Below are positions 49,989 through 58,934 of a DNA stretch of 64,000 nucleotides, in pieces. Numbering within the stretch: the first letter of the stretch is position 1; each line of letters starts with the position of its first letter. The notes beneath the pieces were generated by a model that saw only the letters and a list, made by a program, of their open reading frames with translations, searched no databases and had not been told where the DNA came from. The stretch spans positions 248,001 through 312,000 of the forward strand of contig NZ_AKWX02000007.1 in NCBI RefSeq assembly GCF_000306115.2. Reading direction: 5' to 3'. This stretch comes from Leptospira wolffii serovar Khorat str. Khorat-H2. GTDB lineage: Bacteria; Spirochaetota; Leptospiria; Leptospirales; Leptospiraceae. Both the position numbers and the translations under genes were made by a program.

Positions 49989-51464
49989 CTACAGGAAGAA
50001 TATCGCGGTAAGAAGAAGGAAGGTGGGGATGAGTAGCAGGAGGGAATACACAACATATCCTCCGAAGCTTGGCATCTTCACATTATTCTCCTCGGCTACG
50101 GATTTCACCATGAAGTTCGGTGCGTTACCTATATAGGTAAGAGCCCCCATAAATACTGCTCCCACGGAGATCGCCTTCAATAGTTCTTCTCCTACAGGAT
50201 CCGCTAAGATCTGTCCCATCGTGGAGAATCCTAATAGACCTTTTGCCAAGGATACGAAGGTGAGGTAGGTTGGAGCGTTATCCAGTACTCCGGAAAAACC
50301 TCCCGTTACCCAGAAGAATTGCCATTTTTGGGTGATGCCCAATTCTTTTCCATGGTGTTCCAATAAAAGAAGGGCCGGAATCATAGTGAGGAAGATACCG
50401 ATAAAGAGATAAGCCACTTCTTGGATCGGTCCCAAGGTGAACTTATTCTTCTCTCTTAGTTTCGGATCCGAGGTCACCTTGGACAATGCGATGAGTCCGA
50501 TTAGAACCGCTTCTCTCACGAATCCAAGATAAGGATTATCGGCGATAGCAGGGATATAGTTTTGGTTCAGGAATGCTACGGATAGAATGACACCCAATAG
50601 CCAGAGGAAATTTACCTGACCTTCCAGACCGATGGGTTGTCTATGAGAACGGTCGTAGCGAATATCCTTCTTGGTTTCTTTTCCGTGAGCGATCGTATCC
50701 CATACGAAGTAGATCACGAGTAAAAGCCCGGAAGCGATCAGCATTTCCGGAAGAAGCTTAAAGGTCCAAGTGAAAGGAACTCCCTGCAAATAACCTAAGA
50801 ATAGAGGAGGATCGCCTAAAGGAGTCAAAGACCCTCCGATATTGGATACTAGGAAGATAAAGAAGATCACCGTATGAACCACATGCTTTCTCTCCGAGTT
50901 CGTCTTTAAGAGAGGACGGATAAGAAGCATGGAGGCTCCCGTCGTTCCGATGAAAGACGCGAGAAAGGTTCCTACGATCAAAAAGATCGTATTGTTTACG
51001 GGAGTGGCTTCGATATCGCCTTTCAGAACGATACCTCCGGAAATATAAAAGAGCGCTCCCAGAAGAATGATAAAAGGAATATAATCGAAGACCATGGTAT
51101 GGAAAATCTTTCCCCACCAACCGTGAGCCATGAGTAGTCCGAAGGAAATTCCTCCAAGAGCTAAGGCGAGAAGGAGCTTGTTATTATTATGCTCCCACCA
51201 ATGCGCCGTGGTATGGGAAACCAAGGGGAGAAGGGCGATACTGAGCAGGATCAAAACGAATGGAATCACCGACCAAATAGGTAAATCCTCTCCTTGCACA
51301 TCGTGGGAAGAAGCTTGGTGTTCCTGGTGATCCGCTCCTCCGTGCTCCGTGGCGGATTCGGATTGTGCCAGATTCTGCGGGGTTTGGGTCTCGGGTTCCG
51401 CTAAAAGAGAAGCCGTAAAGACCAGGGAGAGAAGAAGAAGTGTAGTAAAGAATTTGTTTCTCAT
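49989..51464 (-). CDS. nhaD: NhaD-type sodium:proton antiporter
   Basis: The 491-residue protein has a signal-like start, a His/Glu/Gln-rich soluble stretch (EHGGADHQEHQASSHD) and then about twelve membrane helices. The segments GTTGASMLLIRPLLKTN, GGSLTPLGDPPLFLGYLQG and FSGVLDNAPTYLTF are typical of NhaD and related ion transporters of the IT superfamily. It should exchange Na+ or Li+ for protons at the inner membrane and help at alkaline pH or high salt. The His-rich N-terminal stretch may sense or bind a metal; it is not part of the usual core. Confidence 0.85.
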   Translation of the reverse strand: MRNKFFTTLLLLSLVFTASLLAEPETQTPQNLAQSESATEHGGADHQEHQASSHDVQGEDLPIWSVIPFVLILLSIALLPLVSHTTAHWWEHNNNKLLLALALGGISFGLLMAHGWWGKIFHTMVFDYIPFIILLGALFYISGGIVLKGDIEATPVNNTIFLIVGTFLASFIGTTGASMLLIRPLLKTNSERKHVVHTVIFFIFLVSNIGGSLTPLGDPPLFLGYLQGVPFTWTFKLLPEMLIASGLLLVIYFVWDTIAHGKETKKDIRYDRSHRQPIGLEGQVNFLWLLGVILSVAFLNQNYIPAIADNPYLGFVREAVLIGLIALSKVTSDPKLREKNKFTLGPIQEVAYLFIGIFLTMIPALLLLEHHGKELGITQKWQFFWVTGGFSGVLDNAPTYLTFVSLAKGLLGFSTMGQILADPVGEELLKAISVGAVFMGALTYIGNAPNFMVKSVAEENNVKMPSFGGYVVYSLLLLIPTFLLLTAIFFL

Positions 51465-51524
51465 CGTTCTCTGCTTTTCAAAGATTTTTCGTCAGGTTAT
51501 CGATATTCCGATACGTTTCAAAGG

Positions 51525-51562
51525 AAAAACCCTTCTTTTCGAGGTTTTTTATAAGGGTTTTT
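51525..51562. repeat. hairpin with T-runs on both sides, upstream of the Fur-family gene
   Basis: AAAAACCCTT (51525-51534) pairs with AAGGGTTTTT (51553-51562) around 18 bases. It lies between the divergent nhaD and Fur-family genes, where no transcript should end. It could be a leader structure or the end of a small RNA. Confidence 0.45.
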
Positions 51563-51694
51563 GTATTGCCGAATTCTTTACCCGGATTAGGATTTTCAAA
51601 AGGAATCCGCCGAAGGAGTTTTTTACTCCATTTTCACGCTTGGGAAACCGTCAGATAATTAGAGGCTTGGACCAATGTAGGTCCGAATACGACG

Positions 51695-52147
51695 ATGACC
51701 GACTTTCATAAAAAGAACCGATACTGCCTAACACCGGACGAAATCGAGAACCGTCTAAAGTCCGTTTCCATCCAACCTACTATGCAAAGGATATCCATTT
51801 GCCAATACGTTCTTTGCGAAGCGGACCACCCCACTGCGGAGGAAGTCAAGGAATGGGTGGACCAACGCTCCTTAAAAATGAGCCTGGCTACGGTTTATAA
51901 TACTCTAAACGTATTAGTTTCCGCCGGCCTATTAAGAGAATTTAAATTTTCCTGTCTGGGTAAATCGGTGTTCGACAGCAATATAGACGATCACTACCAT
52001 TTCTTCGACGAAAAGACCGGGAAATTCCACGATTTAGATGCGAACCTTCTCACTCTGGATTCCAAACTTCCAAACGAATTCAAGGTCAATAAGGTGGACA
52101 TTCTTTTTTCCGGTACCATGGAAGGCAAGGCGTCTCGCGTCGACTGA
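51695..52147 (+). CDS. Fur-family regulator, PerR-like, without structural zinc Cys
   Basis: A winged-helix part (residues about 15-85, IQPTMQRISICQYVLCE, MSLATVYNTLNVLVSAGLL) is followed by a dimer domain. The residues that form the regulatory metal site in PerR are found: His in EADHPTAEEV, Asp in VFDSN, His-x-His in DDHYHFF and Asp in FHDLD. The CxxC pairs of classic Fur/PerR are absent, as known for the atypical PerR of L. interrogans. It likely senses peroxide or iron; nhaD is divergent from it. Leptospira have several such genes, so I do not give a symbol. Confidence 0.85.
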   Translation: MTDFHKKNRYCLTPDEIENRLKSVSIQPTMQRISICQYVLCEADHPTAEEVKEWVDQRSLKMSLATVYNTLNVLVSAGLLREFKFSCLGKSVFDSNIDDHYHFFDEKTGKFHDLDANLLTLDSKLPNEFKVNKVDILFSGTMEGKASRVD

Positions 52148-52161
52148 TTCGGATTAGGCGA

Positions 52162-53580
52162 TCATATATGGATCGCCTCTCCTAATGCCTGGGCAGCCGC
52201 TTCCATCACCGCTTCCGAAAGCGTAGGATGAGAATGTATTCTACCCGCAAAATCCTTCAGAGTCAGTTCGGATCCCATTCCCAAACTCAATTCTCCCAAG
52301 AGTTCCGTTACGTTCGGACCTATCAGATGGGCGCCTAAGATCTCTCCGGTTTTTCGGTCGGCTACGATCTTGACCATTCCTTCGACTTCTCCCAATGCCT
52401 GAGCACGACCGTTCGCGCGAAAAGGGAATTTTCCGATAACCACATCGATTCCGGATTTCTTAGCTTCTTCTTCTTTTAGTCCAACGGAAGCGACTTCCGG
52501 GTGGCAATATGTACATGCCGGAATTTTTTGGTAGTCTATCGGCTCGTATATTAACGAATGAGGGTTTCCTTTTTGGATGGAGATCGCTTCCACGGCCTTG
52601 ATTCCTTCCTGGGAAGCCACATGAGCGAGAAGGGGGGCTCCTATGCAATCCCCGATTCCATAGATATTCGGGACTTTGCTCTTGAATTTAGTGTCTACCT
52701 TTACGAAACCTTTTTGTAGGAAGACACCTATCTCCTCCAGTTGCATTCCTTCCGTATTCGGGACCACACCGATTGCCACTAATGCTTTGGAGAAGGATCT
52801 TCTTTCTCCTTCGGCTTTCAGCCCTTCTCCTTTGAGAAGAAGGGAGACTCCGTCTGCTTCCAATTTCGGTTCAGAGACTCCCACGCTCGTTAAAAGTTGG
52901 ATCCCTCTTTTTTGGAAACTGCGGTTGAGAAGATTGGATATTTCAGGATCTTCTAATGGAAGAATCCTATCCTGCATTTCTATCACGGTTACTTCCGTGC
53001 CCATACTGGAATAAAAATCAGCAAACTCGATTCCTATCGCACCCGCACCTATGATCGCCAGACTCTTAGGAGGAGTATCTTGGATCATCGCCTCCTTACT
53101 GGAAAGTACCTTGTCCCCATCGAAAGGTAGGCCGGGCAATTCTCTGGGACGTGCTCCCGTGGCGATGATGAAATAATCGGATCGGATCTCTTCCTTCGAG
53201 GTATCCGGTAGCCAGATCGTATTCTTATCCTTAAAGACGGCGCTTCCTTTCTTTATGGAAATCTTATTTTTCTTCATGAGGAAATCCACGCCGTTGGACA
53301 TAGTATCAGCGACCCCGCGGGATCTTTTTACGATTCCCGGAAAATCGGGTTTTACTTCCGGGATTTGCAGGCCGAAAGAGGAGGATTTGCGTACCGTTTC
53401 CAATAAATGCGCGGATTCCAAAAGTGCCTTGGTAGGGATGCAACCCCAGTTCAGACAGACCCCGCCTAATTTATCTTTTTCGACTAGACAAACGTTCAAA
53501 CCGAGTTGGGAAGCACGGATCGCAGCTACATAGCCACCGGGCCCTCCACCAATCACCGTTACGTCGTAGTTTTCGGCCAT
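52162..53580 (-). CDS. lpdA: dihydrolipoyl dehydrogenase
   Basis: The enzyme reoxidises dihydrolipoamide in the 2-oxo acid dehydrogenase and glycine-cleavage complexes. The 472 residues show GGGPGGYVAAIRASQLG (FAD), the redox pair in GGVCLNWGCIPTKAL, GAGAIGIEFADFYSSMG (NAD), GIGDCIGAPLLAHVASQEG and the C-terminal HSHPTLSEA-like segment (IHSHPTLSEAVMEAA) with the active His-Glu pair. No E1 or E2 genes are next to it, so it may serve more than one complex. It stands 14 bases from the convergent Fur-family gene. Confidence 0.95.
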   Translation of the reverse strand: MAENYDVTVIGGGPGGYVAAIRASQLGLNVCLVEKDKLGGVCLNWGCIPTKALLESAHLLETVRKSSSFGLQIPEVKPDFPGIVKRSRGVADTMSNGVDFLMKKNKISIKKGSAVFKDKNTIWLPDTSKEEIRSDYFIIATGARPRELPGLPFDGDKVLSSKEAMIQDTPPKSLAIIGAGAIGIEFADFYSSMGTEVTVIEMQDRILPLEDPEISNLLNRSFQKRGIQLLTSVGVSEPKLEADGVSLLLKGEGLKAEGERRSFSKALVAIGVVPNTEGMQLEEIGVFLQKGFVKVDTKFKSKVPNIYGIGDCIGAPLLAHVASQEGIKAVEAISIQKGNPHSLIYEPIDYQKIPACTYCHPEVASVGLKEEEAKKSGIDVVIGKFPFRANGRAQALGEVEGMVKIVADRKTGEILGAHLIGPNVTELLGELSLGMGSELTLKDFAGRIHSHPTLSEAVMEAAAQALGEAIHI

Positions 53581-53720
53581 TTGATTCCTCCGGGATCCAA
53601 GTTTGGATCGGACAAGAGAGTATAGAAAGAAGTTTTCGGATCTTCCGAACTCTTTTCTCTAGAATTTTGTAGGAACAGTTTTAGGAAAAAAAGGAAGGAT
53701 TCCCGGAAGAAGGAAGTCCC

Positions 53721-54464
53721 TTAAGCGCTTTTCTTTTTTAGGACGACGATCATTCTACTCGCGTTACTTCTGAATTTGATCTCGTTGTAATTCGAATACA
53801 CCTGTAGGATTTCCATCCTATGTTTGGAGAGCATTTTCTGGAATTCATTCAGGAAATACGCGCGCATCAGATGCTTGTCCTTGATCTCCTTGGAATTCAG
53901 ATTATAGATATAGTTCACTTCTACTACGGTCGCTTGGTCCGCTCTCACGAGCCGAAATCCGCGATTCCTTTGGATGGTGGTATTGCGCGCCTTAATTTGG
54001 GAGACCGGGGTGATCGCTTTTCGTTTGATCTTGCGCAAAGGTTCCGCATTCCAAACTTCTAATACCGCAATACCCGCCGGTTTTAAATTCGCTTCCAGGT
54101 TCTTGAGAGCCGATTCCACTTCTTCGTTGGTGAGTAGATAATTGAAGGAACCGAATAGGCTGATGATACCGTCCCATTGTTCGCCGGATTTATAAGATTG
54201 CATACTTCCCACTTCGAATTTACAATGGGAGTATCTCTTCTTGGCGATTTCAATCATTCGATTGGAGGAGTCCACTCCTCTGGATTTATAACCCAAACCC
54301 TGGAAATGGGTAACATGCTCTCCCGTGCCGCAGCCTAGATCTAGGATGTTCTTAACCCTATGTTTTCGAAAAAGGCGGTCGATAAATTGGGTCTCCAATT
54401 CGAATTTTCTAGCGCTTCTTTCTATATCGAAGTAGTATTCCGCCAATTCCGAGTAGAGTTTCAT
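53721..54464 (-). CDS. class I SAM-dependent methyltransferase
   Basis: Motif I ILDLGCGTGEHVTHF at about residue 40 and the later IISLFGSFNYLL fit a class I methyltransferase of the UbiE/Methyltransf_11 kind. The 247 residues are of usual length. The C-terminal half is a beta-rich cap with a Tyr-Asn-rich strand (NYIYNLNSKEIKDKH), which may shape the substrate pocket. The substrate is unknown. The gene has its own leader and no clear partner genes. Confidence 0.85.
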   Translation of the reverse strand: MKLYSELAEYYFDIERSARKFELETQFIDRLFRKHRVKNILDLGCGTGEHVTHFQGLGYKSRGVDSSNRMIEIAKKRYSHCKFEVGSMQSYKSGEQWDGIISLFGSFNYLLTNEEVESALKNLEANLKPAGIAVLEVWNAEPLRKIKRKAITPVSQIKARNTTIQRNRGFRLVRADQATVVEVNYIYNLNSKEIKDKHLMRAYFLNEFQKMLSKHRMEILQVYSNYNEIKFRSNASRMIVVLKKKSA

Positions 54465-54531
54465 GGAAAAATGTTTGAGCTAGGCTTCGGAAAGCCCGTT
54501 ACATATAGTAACGGAACGGAGTCCGGTAAAG

Positions 54532-55593
54532 ATGCATTATTTCCCCGCTTTTTTTAAAATTCTTTTCGATTTCCAACCCGCAATTTTGCCTAGCTCCGTT
54601 TGGATAGACGGAGAGGTATTGGCCTTGGGTAGCGTATCTTTGGCGCTTCTGTCTCTTTTCGGATACGTAGTACATTCTCAGATCGATCGGAAATCCGTTC
54701 CGGAGGAACCGCAAACCGTTTCCGATCCCGAAGTAGATACGAAGGTTTCCGAACTTCCGGTTTTCGAGTCGGTGTCCGAAGAGACGACGATTTTCGATTC
54801 CAAAACTTATTTCGAGAAAGAGGAGAATACGGAAGAATACCACCATTCCTTTTATCTACCCATCCATGGAAAGACCTTGGAGGCGGTTCGAACGTTTTTA
54901 GAATCGATTCCTTCCGGCTCGGATTCTTGGGAGGTGCTTCTTCGTTCCTCATCCGGCAAGCTGGAAATCGTCGCCACAAGATCCGGTAACCTTTTTATAT
55001 TTCCTTCCGAAAGGAAAGAGGCTTTGCCGGCGGAACCGGGGACCATGGTTTGGCCGTTGCAATGGGAGTCTGCTTCTTTGGGAGAATTGCGCAGGAAGAA
55101 CGAGATAGATTCCGTTCTCCCCGATCTCAATCCCGCATTAGATCGCCTTATCGAAGGATTGATTCTGGGTGGAGAATCCCAGGATACGGAAACGGGTTGG
55201 GGTTCTTATTCATTTTTCGCACAGACTTGCGAAAGGGAAAAGGAAACCGGAGAAGAACCGAAAATCCTAATCTTCTTAGAATTTACGAAATCAGGAGACC
55301 TCGCTGTGGAGTTTCGTAGTTTCGGAAGATGGTGGAAGGAGAGATTCGGAGATTCGAACCCCCTTTCCAGAGTGAGAAAAAACCGCCTAGCCGCGATACT
55401 TTCTCCCGAGGATTGGATCCGTTTTCAGGAATCTCTTTCCGGATTGATGGAATTTTTGGGACCGGATAGGGTTTCCTTGAACGTCGGGGCCTCGGTTCGA
55501 ATCAGAAGATCGGATTCGGAGTGGGAACCCAAGGCGAAACGTGCATTACATTCTTCTAAAGAAGAAGGACCGAATCGTTTGGTATGTCTATAA
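54532..55593 (+). CDS. membrane-anchored hypothetical protein
   Basis: A hydrophobic segment near residues 28-50 (EVLALGSVSLALLSLFGYVV) is the only membrane stretch. Behind it come an acidic linker of about 60 residues and a soluble domain of some 230 residues with Trp-rich strands (MVWPLQWESASLGEL) that recalls a GAF-like or signalling fold, though I cannot name it. Its stop overlaps the start of the CheX-like gene by 10 bases, so the two are likely translated together. This context suggests a signalling role. Confidence 0.65.
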   Translation: MHYFPAFFKILFDFQPAILPSSVWIDGEVLALGSVSLALLSLFGYVVHSQIDRKSVPEEPQTVSDPEVDTKVSELPVFESVSEETTIFDSKTYFEKEENTEEYHHSFYLPIHGKTLEAVRTFLESIPSGSDSWEVLLRSSSGKLEIVATRSGNLFIFPSERKEALPAEPGTMVWPLQWESASLGELRRKNEIDSVLPDLNPALDRLIEGLILGGESQDTETGWGSYSFFAQTCEREKETGEEPKILIFLEFTKSGDLAVEFRSFGRWWKERFGDSNPLSRVRKNRLAAILSPEDWIRFQESLSGLMEFLGPDRVSLNVGASVRIRRSDSEWEPKAKRALHSSKEEGPNRLVCL

Positions 55594-56096
55594 ATCTAGA
55601 TCCCTTATTGGATGAAAAATTCATCCTAACCATATCCCAGATTTTTCCGGAGTTTTTGGAAAAGAACCTGCATATACAAGCGGTTCGCGAGGCTTTCGGG
55701 CCTTCCAAAAACGAGGGGCTTTGCTACGAAAATTGCACTTCCGTGGAGTTCCAAGGCGAGGCGACGGGGAGACTCTTTTTGGGAATGGACGGTTATACCA
55801 AACTGAAGCTACTTCCCAAGATTGCCAGATCCTTTCATATCGATCCTACCATCAGAAGTCATGCGGCTTCCATCATGCTGGAGTTCGCGAATCAGATCTG
55901 TGCGGAACTCATCACCGAAATGAAATTGGGTCGGTTCCAGATGGATATACTACCTCCGGAAAATCTGAACAATAAACTAGTGCCGGTGGATTTAGAGCAG
56001 TACAGACAGTACATTCTAATCTATTTCCTGAAGGATAAGGACGCGCGGGAATATCTGGGAAGAGTCTATCTCATTCTTCTCATGAAAAAATACTGA
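55584..56096 (+). CDS. CheX-like phosphatase-fold protein
   Basis: The 170-residue protein has the CheC/CheX signature in MLEFANQICAELITEMK (Glu-x-x-Asn, the pair that acts on CheY-P in CheX) and a weak beta core in SVEFQGEATGRLFLGMDG. It starts inside the end of the preceding gene. It may dephosphorylate a receiver protein; no cheY stands beside it. Compared with true CheX (about 150 residues) it has an extra N-terminal helix. The activity is inferred from the motif only. Confidence 0.7.
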   Translation: MSINLDPLLDEKFILTISQIFPEFLEKNLHIQAVREAFGPSKNEGLCYENCTSVEFQGEATGRLFLGMDGYTKLKLLPKIARSFHIDPTIRSHAASIMLEFANQICAELITEMKLGRFQMDILPPENLNNKLVPVDLEQYRQYILIYFLKDKDAREYLGRVYLILLMKKY

Positions 56097-56155
56097 GTCA
56101 AAAAAGGCTGGAAACGAACGGAAAATTTTCAACACTCGTCATCTAATTCTTTCAG

Positions 56156-57181
56156 ATGATCCGATACGCAGCCAAAGGACTTTCCTTTCTTTTAAAATAC
56201 GCAGAGCTAATCGACTCTCCTTCCGGGGTATTCCAGGAAGGGAAAATCCAAACCGAGGACGGAAAGACGTTCCGATCCAAGCTTCTTTTTTCCGGGCCGA
56301 ATTCTCCCACGGTTTATATCCAGCATGGAATGAGCGCTCGCGGGATAGACGACCCTAGAATTCTGACTCTCGCCACCCATATCAAGAATAGCGGCGCCAA
56401 TGTCTTTCTGCCCGAACTTCCGGAGATACAAGGACTTAGAGTGTCCACCGAAACCGTTCCCAATATCCGAGGACTCTTTCGTTCCATTGCGGATCGGGCA
56501 GGAGGGCCGATCTCCTTTTTGTCAGCAAGTTTTTCCGCCGGGATGGGGATGGTTGCGCTTTCCGGTCCGGAAGAGCAGCGTCTTTTGAAGGCCTGTTTAC
56601 TCGTAGGAGGATATTCCGATTTCAGTCATACTCTTCCTTTCACTCTTTCCAATTACGAATCGGATCCGTATGCGGTACATGTTCTACTTTATAATTTTAT
56701 TGGAAAGATGCGTCCCGACCTAAAAGGTTTGGAAGAGTTCTATTTTGAGACCGCCTTGGACAACGGCTTGCATAGAAGCGGATCCGAGGAGAAGGGGTCC
56801 TTTCTTTGGGAAGGCTTAGGAACGGAAGAGAAGGACTTCGTTTCGCGGGTTAAAACGGATGCGGATTTTCGTAAAGACCTGGCTATCGGGATTCTGGATA
56901 ACCTTCCTCCCAATTTCATTTTTCGCAACTCTCCCAGTAACTTTTTACAGGCTTGGAATTCTCCCTTGGCTTTACTTCACGGTTTCGACGATCCGGTCAT
57001 ATCTCCGGACGAATCGGAAAATCTATATTCTTCCTTGCTGGGGCTCGGAAGAGAAGAGACCGTCCTTCTGAAGTCCAGGCTTATCACGCACGGGGACCAT
57101 CTGCCGTTTTATACCCAATTGGGGGAGATTCCTAAATTGGCCGGTCTTTGGGGATTTTTTCTCAAAAAAACGGGACTCTAA
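56156..57181 (+). CDS. alpha/beta-hydrolase-fold protein
   Basis: The fold is shown by VYIQHGMSARG (oxyanion region, HG), the nucleophile elbow FLSASFSAGMG (Ser in place of GxSxG with Ala-Ser-Phe-Ser-Ala-Gly), the acid in LHGFDDPVISPDE and the His in ITHGDHLPFY. The 341 residues begin without a signal peptide. The substrate is not known; lipases, esterases and acyl hydrolases are all possible. It follows the CheX-like gene after 59 bases but shows no functional link with it. Confidence 0.8.
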   Translation: MIRYAAKGLSFLLKYAELIDSPSGVFQEGKIQTEDGKTFRSKLLFSGPNSPTVYIQHGMSARGIDDPRILTLATHIKNSGANVFLPELPEIQGLRVSTETVPNIRGLFRSIADRAGGPISFLSASFSAGMGMVALSGPEEQRLLKACLLVGGYSDFSHTLPFTLSNYESDPYAVHVLLYNFIGKMRPDLKGLEEFYFETALDNGLHRSGSEEKGSFLWEGLGTEEKDFVSRVKTDADFRKDLAIGILDNLPPNFIFRNSPSNFLQAWNSPLALLHGFDDPVISPDESENLYSSLLGLGREETVLLKSRLITHGDHLPFYTQLGEIPKLAGLWGFFLKKTGL

Positions 57182-57443
57182 TAGAGTTTACGTTATTTTT
57201 TTCCAAATTATTCCGTCCTTAAGTGTAGGCCCCCTTTCGTCTTTTTTACGGGTTAGGTGAGAGTTCGTTTTTCCGAACCCTATAACGGCGAGTATGGGTT
57301 ATACTTAAAAACGCGAAAAGGAATAACCTGCTCGTTCCGTTCCGAAACCATTTGGGAAATATTTTATTCCCCAAATTTTGGCCTTTGTTCCGCATCCAAA
57401 AAAAAAGCGGAGGAAGGTTGGACTGGATTGTTAGCTAGGTAGT

Positions 57444-58934
57444 ATGGTTGTGAGTACAGAACAAACTCCAGGTGTTTCAGATCAGGAAACAAGTTGGGAA
57501 AGCGTATTTTCTCTTAAGATCGCCTCTGACGGTTTATCGGCTGATTTGACGATTCGTCCGGGTATGATCAAAGGCCGTGCCTTATCCACGAGTATCATTT
57601 TAGAATATTTGCATAATAAGGATATTTCCCAGGAAAGGATCCTTGGCGACAATATCTATAAGGCTCTCAAGCAACTCCAAACCGCCACGTCCAAAATGGA
57701 CTTCTCTCCGTTGTCCGCTCCCGTGGCCCAAGGCTTTCCTCCAGTAAAAGGAGAGGACGGTTGGTTGAAATTCTATCATCCCCAGGCCCAAAGGGTAAAG
57801 ATCGGGGAGGACGGACATGCAGATTATAGAAATATAGAAAGGTATATCTACGTAAAAGGCGGAGATAAACTCGCGACCTTATTCGAAGGAATCCCAGGCA
57901 AGCCGGGAGTAGACGTATTCGGTAAACCTATCGCTCCCCCTCCCATCAAAAGACCCAAGCTTACCGTCGGTAAGAACGTGCAAGAGAAGGGAGTGGTCCT
58001 GGACGGAAAACCCCTTATCGAATACTTCGCTACTTGTAACGGGGCTGTTTTCTCCACCGAGACATCCGTGACGGTCGCCCAAGAATTGCAGATCGATTCC
58101 AACGTAGGTCTCGGAACAGGAAATATCAATTATGACGGAAACGTTTTAGTCAAGGGAGACGTGGAAGCCGCAACCGCCATCAAGACGAACGGAAACCTGA
58201 TGGTGAAAGGAAACGTCGAGACTTCGGATCTGACCATAGGAAGGGACTTGGAAGTCAGCGGTGGGATCAAGGGAGACGGAAAGACTACGATCAAGGTAGG
58301 CGGACATCTCTACGCTAAATTCATCGAGAACGCCGAGATCGAAGTCGACGGAGACGTCGTGGTCGAGGGGTTCATTCTGAATTCCAAGATACATTCTCTC
58401 GGAAACGTTATCCTAAACGGCTCCAGCGGAAACTTGGTTTCTTCCACCGTCTCCACCTTCATGGGGCTTACCTGTGCAACCCTGGGGTCTCAGGCGGAAC
58501 TGGACGTAACCGTAGAATTAGGTTTTCATTTTAGAAACGAAAGAGCCTTCGAAGAATTGACCAAGCGTCTACAAGTCGCAGAGAAGGATATGGAGAAGAT
58601 TCTTCCCAAGGTCCAACAGATCAAGCAGATGGTCCAAAGGTCCAGGGGACAGATTCCAGAAGATAAGAAGGAAGGCTATAGAAAAGTCTTCGAGGAATAC
58701 AACCAAAAGAATAAATATATCGAGCTTGCAAAGCAGAAGATAGAGGTATTAAAGTCCTCCCGTTTCAATGCCGGGGAAGTGCAACTCGTTGTAAGAAAAG
58801 GCGCCTTTAAAGGAAGCATTATCAAATATAGAAGGCAGGTGGAAAAAGTGGAAAAATTCCAGTCCGCCTTCATGATGCGTTTCCAGCCCGGCCAAGACAA
58901 GGCCGTTATGGTGGCTATCAAACCCCAGAAGTGA
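57444..58934 (+). CDS. FapA-family (DUF342) protein
   Basis: The 496-residue protein has the DUF342 layout: a mixed N-terminal domain up to about residue 150 with GIPGKPGVDVFGKP, a right-handed beta-helix with repeats such as NVLVKGDVEAATAIKTNGNL and GNVETSDLTIGRDLEVSGGI (residues about 190-350), and a C-terminal coiled coil (RNERAFEELTKRLQVAEKD). Such polymerising cytosolic proteins are found in many bacteria and may shape or mark cell-envelope or signalling sites. It overlaps the convergent mtnA by 17 bases. The preceding 262-base interval holds no gene that I can see. Confidence 0.88.
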   Translation: MVVSTEQTPGVSDQETSWESVFSLKIASDGLSADLTIRPGMIKGRALSTSIILEYLHNKDISQERILGDNIYKALKQLQTATSKMDFSPLSAPVAQGFPPVKGEDGWLKFYHPQAQRVKIGEDGHADYRNIERYIYVKGGDKLATLFEGIPGKPGVDVFGKPIAPPPIKRPKLTVGKNVQEKGVVLDGKPLIEYFATCNGAVFSTETSVTVAQELQIDSNVGLGTGNINYDGNVLVKGDVEAATAIKTNGNLMVKGNVETSDLTIGRDLEVSGGIKGDGKTTIKVGGHLYAKFIENAEIEVDGDVVVEGFILNSKIHSLGNVILNGSSGNLVSSTVSTFMGLTCATLGSQAELDVTVELGFHFRNERAFEELTKRLQVAEKDMEKILPKVQQIKQMVQRSRGQIPEDKKEGYRKVFEEYNQKNKYIELAKQKIEVLKSSRFNAGEVQLVVRKGAFKGSIIKYRRQVEKVEKFQSAFMMRFQPGQDKAVMVAIKPQK

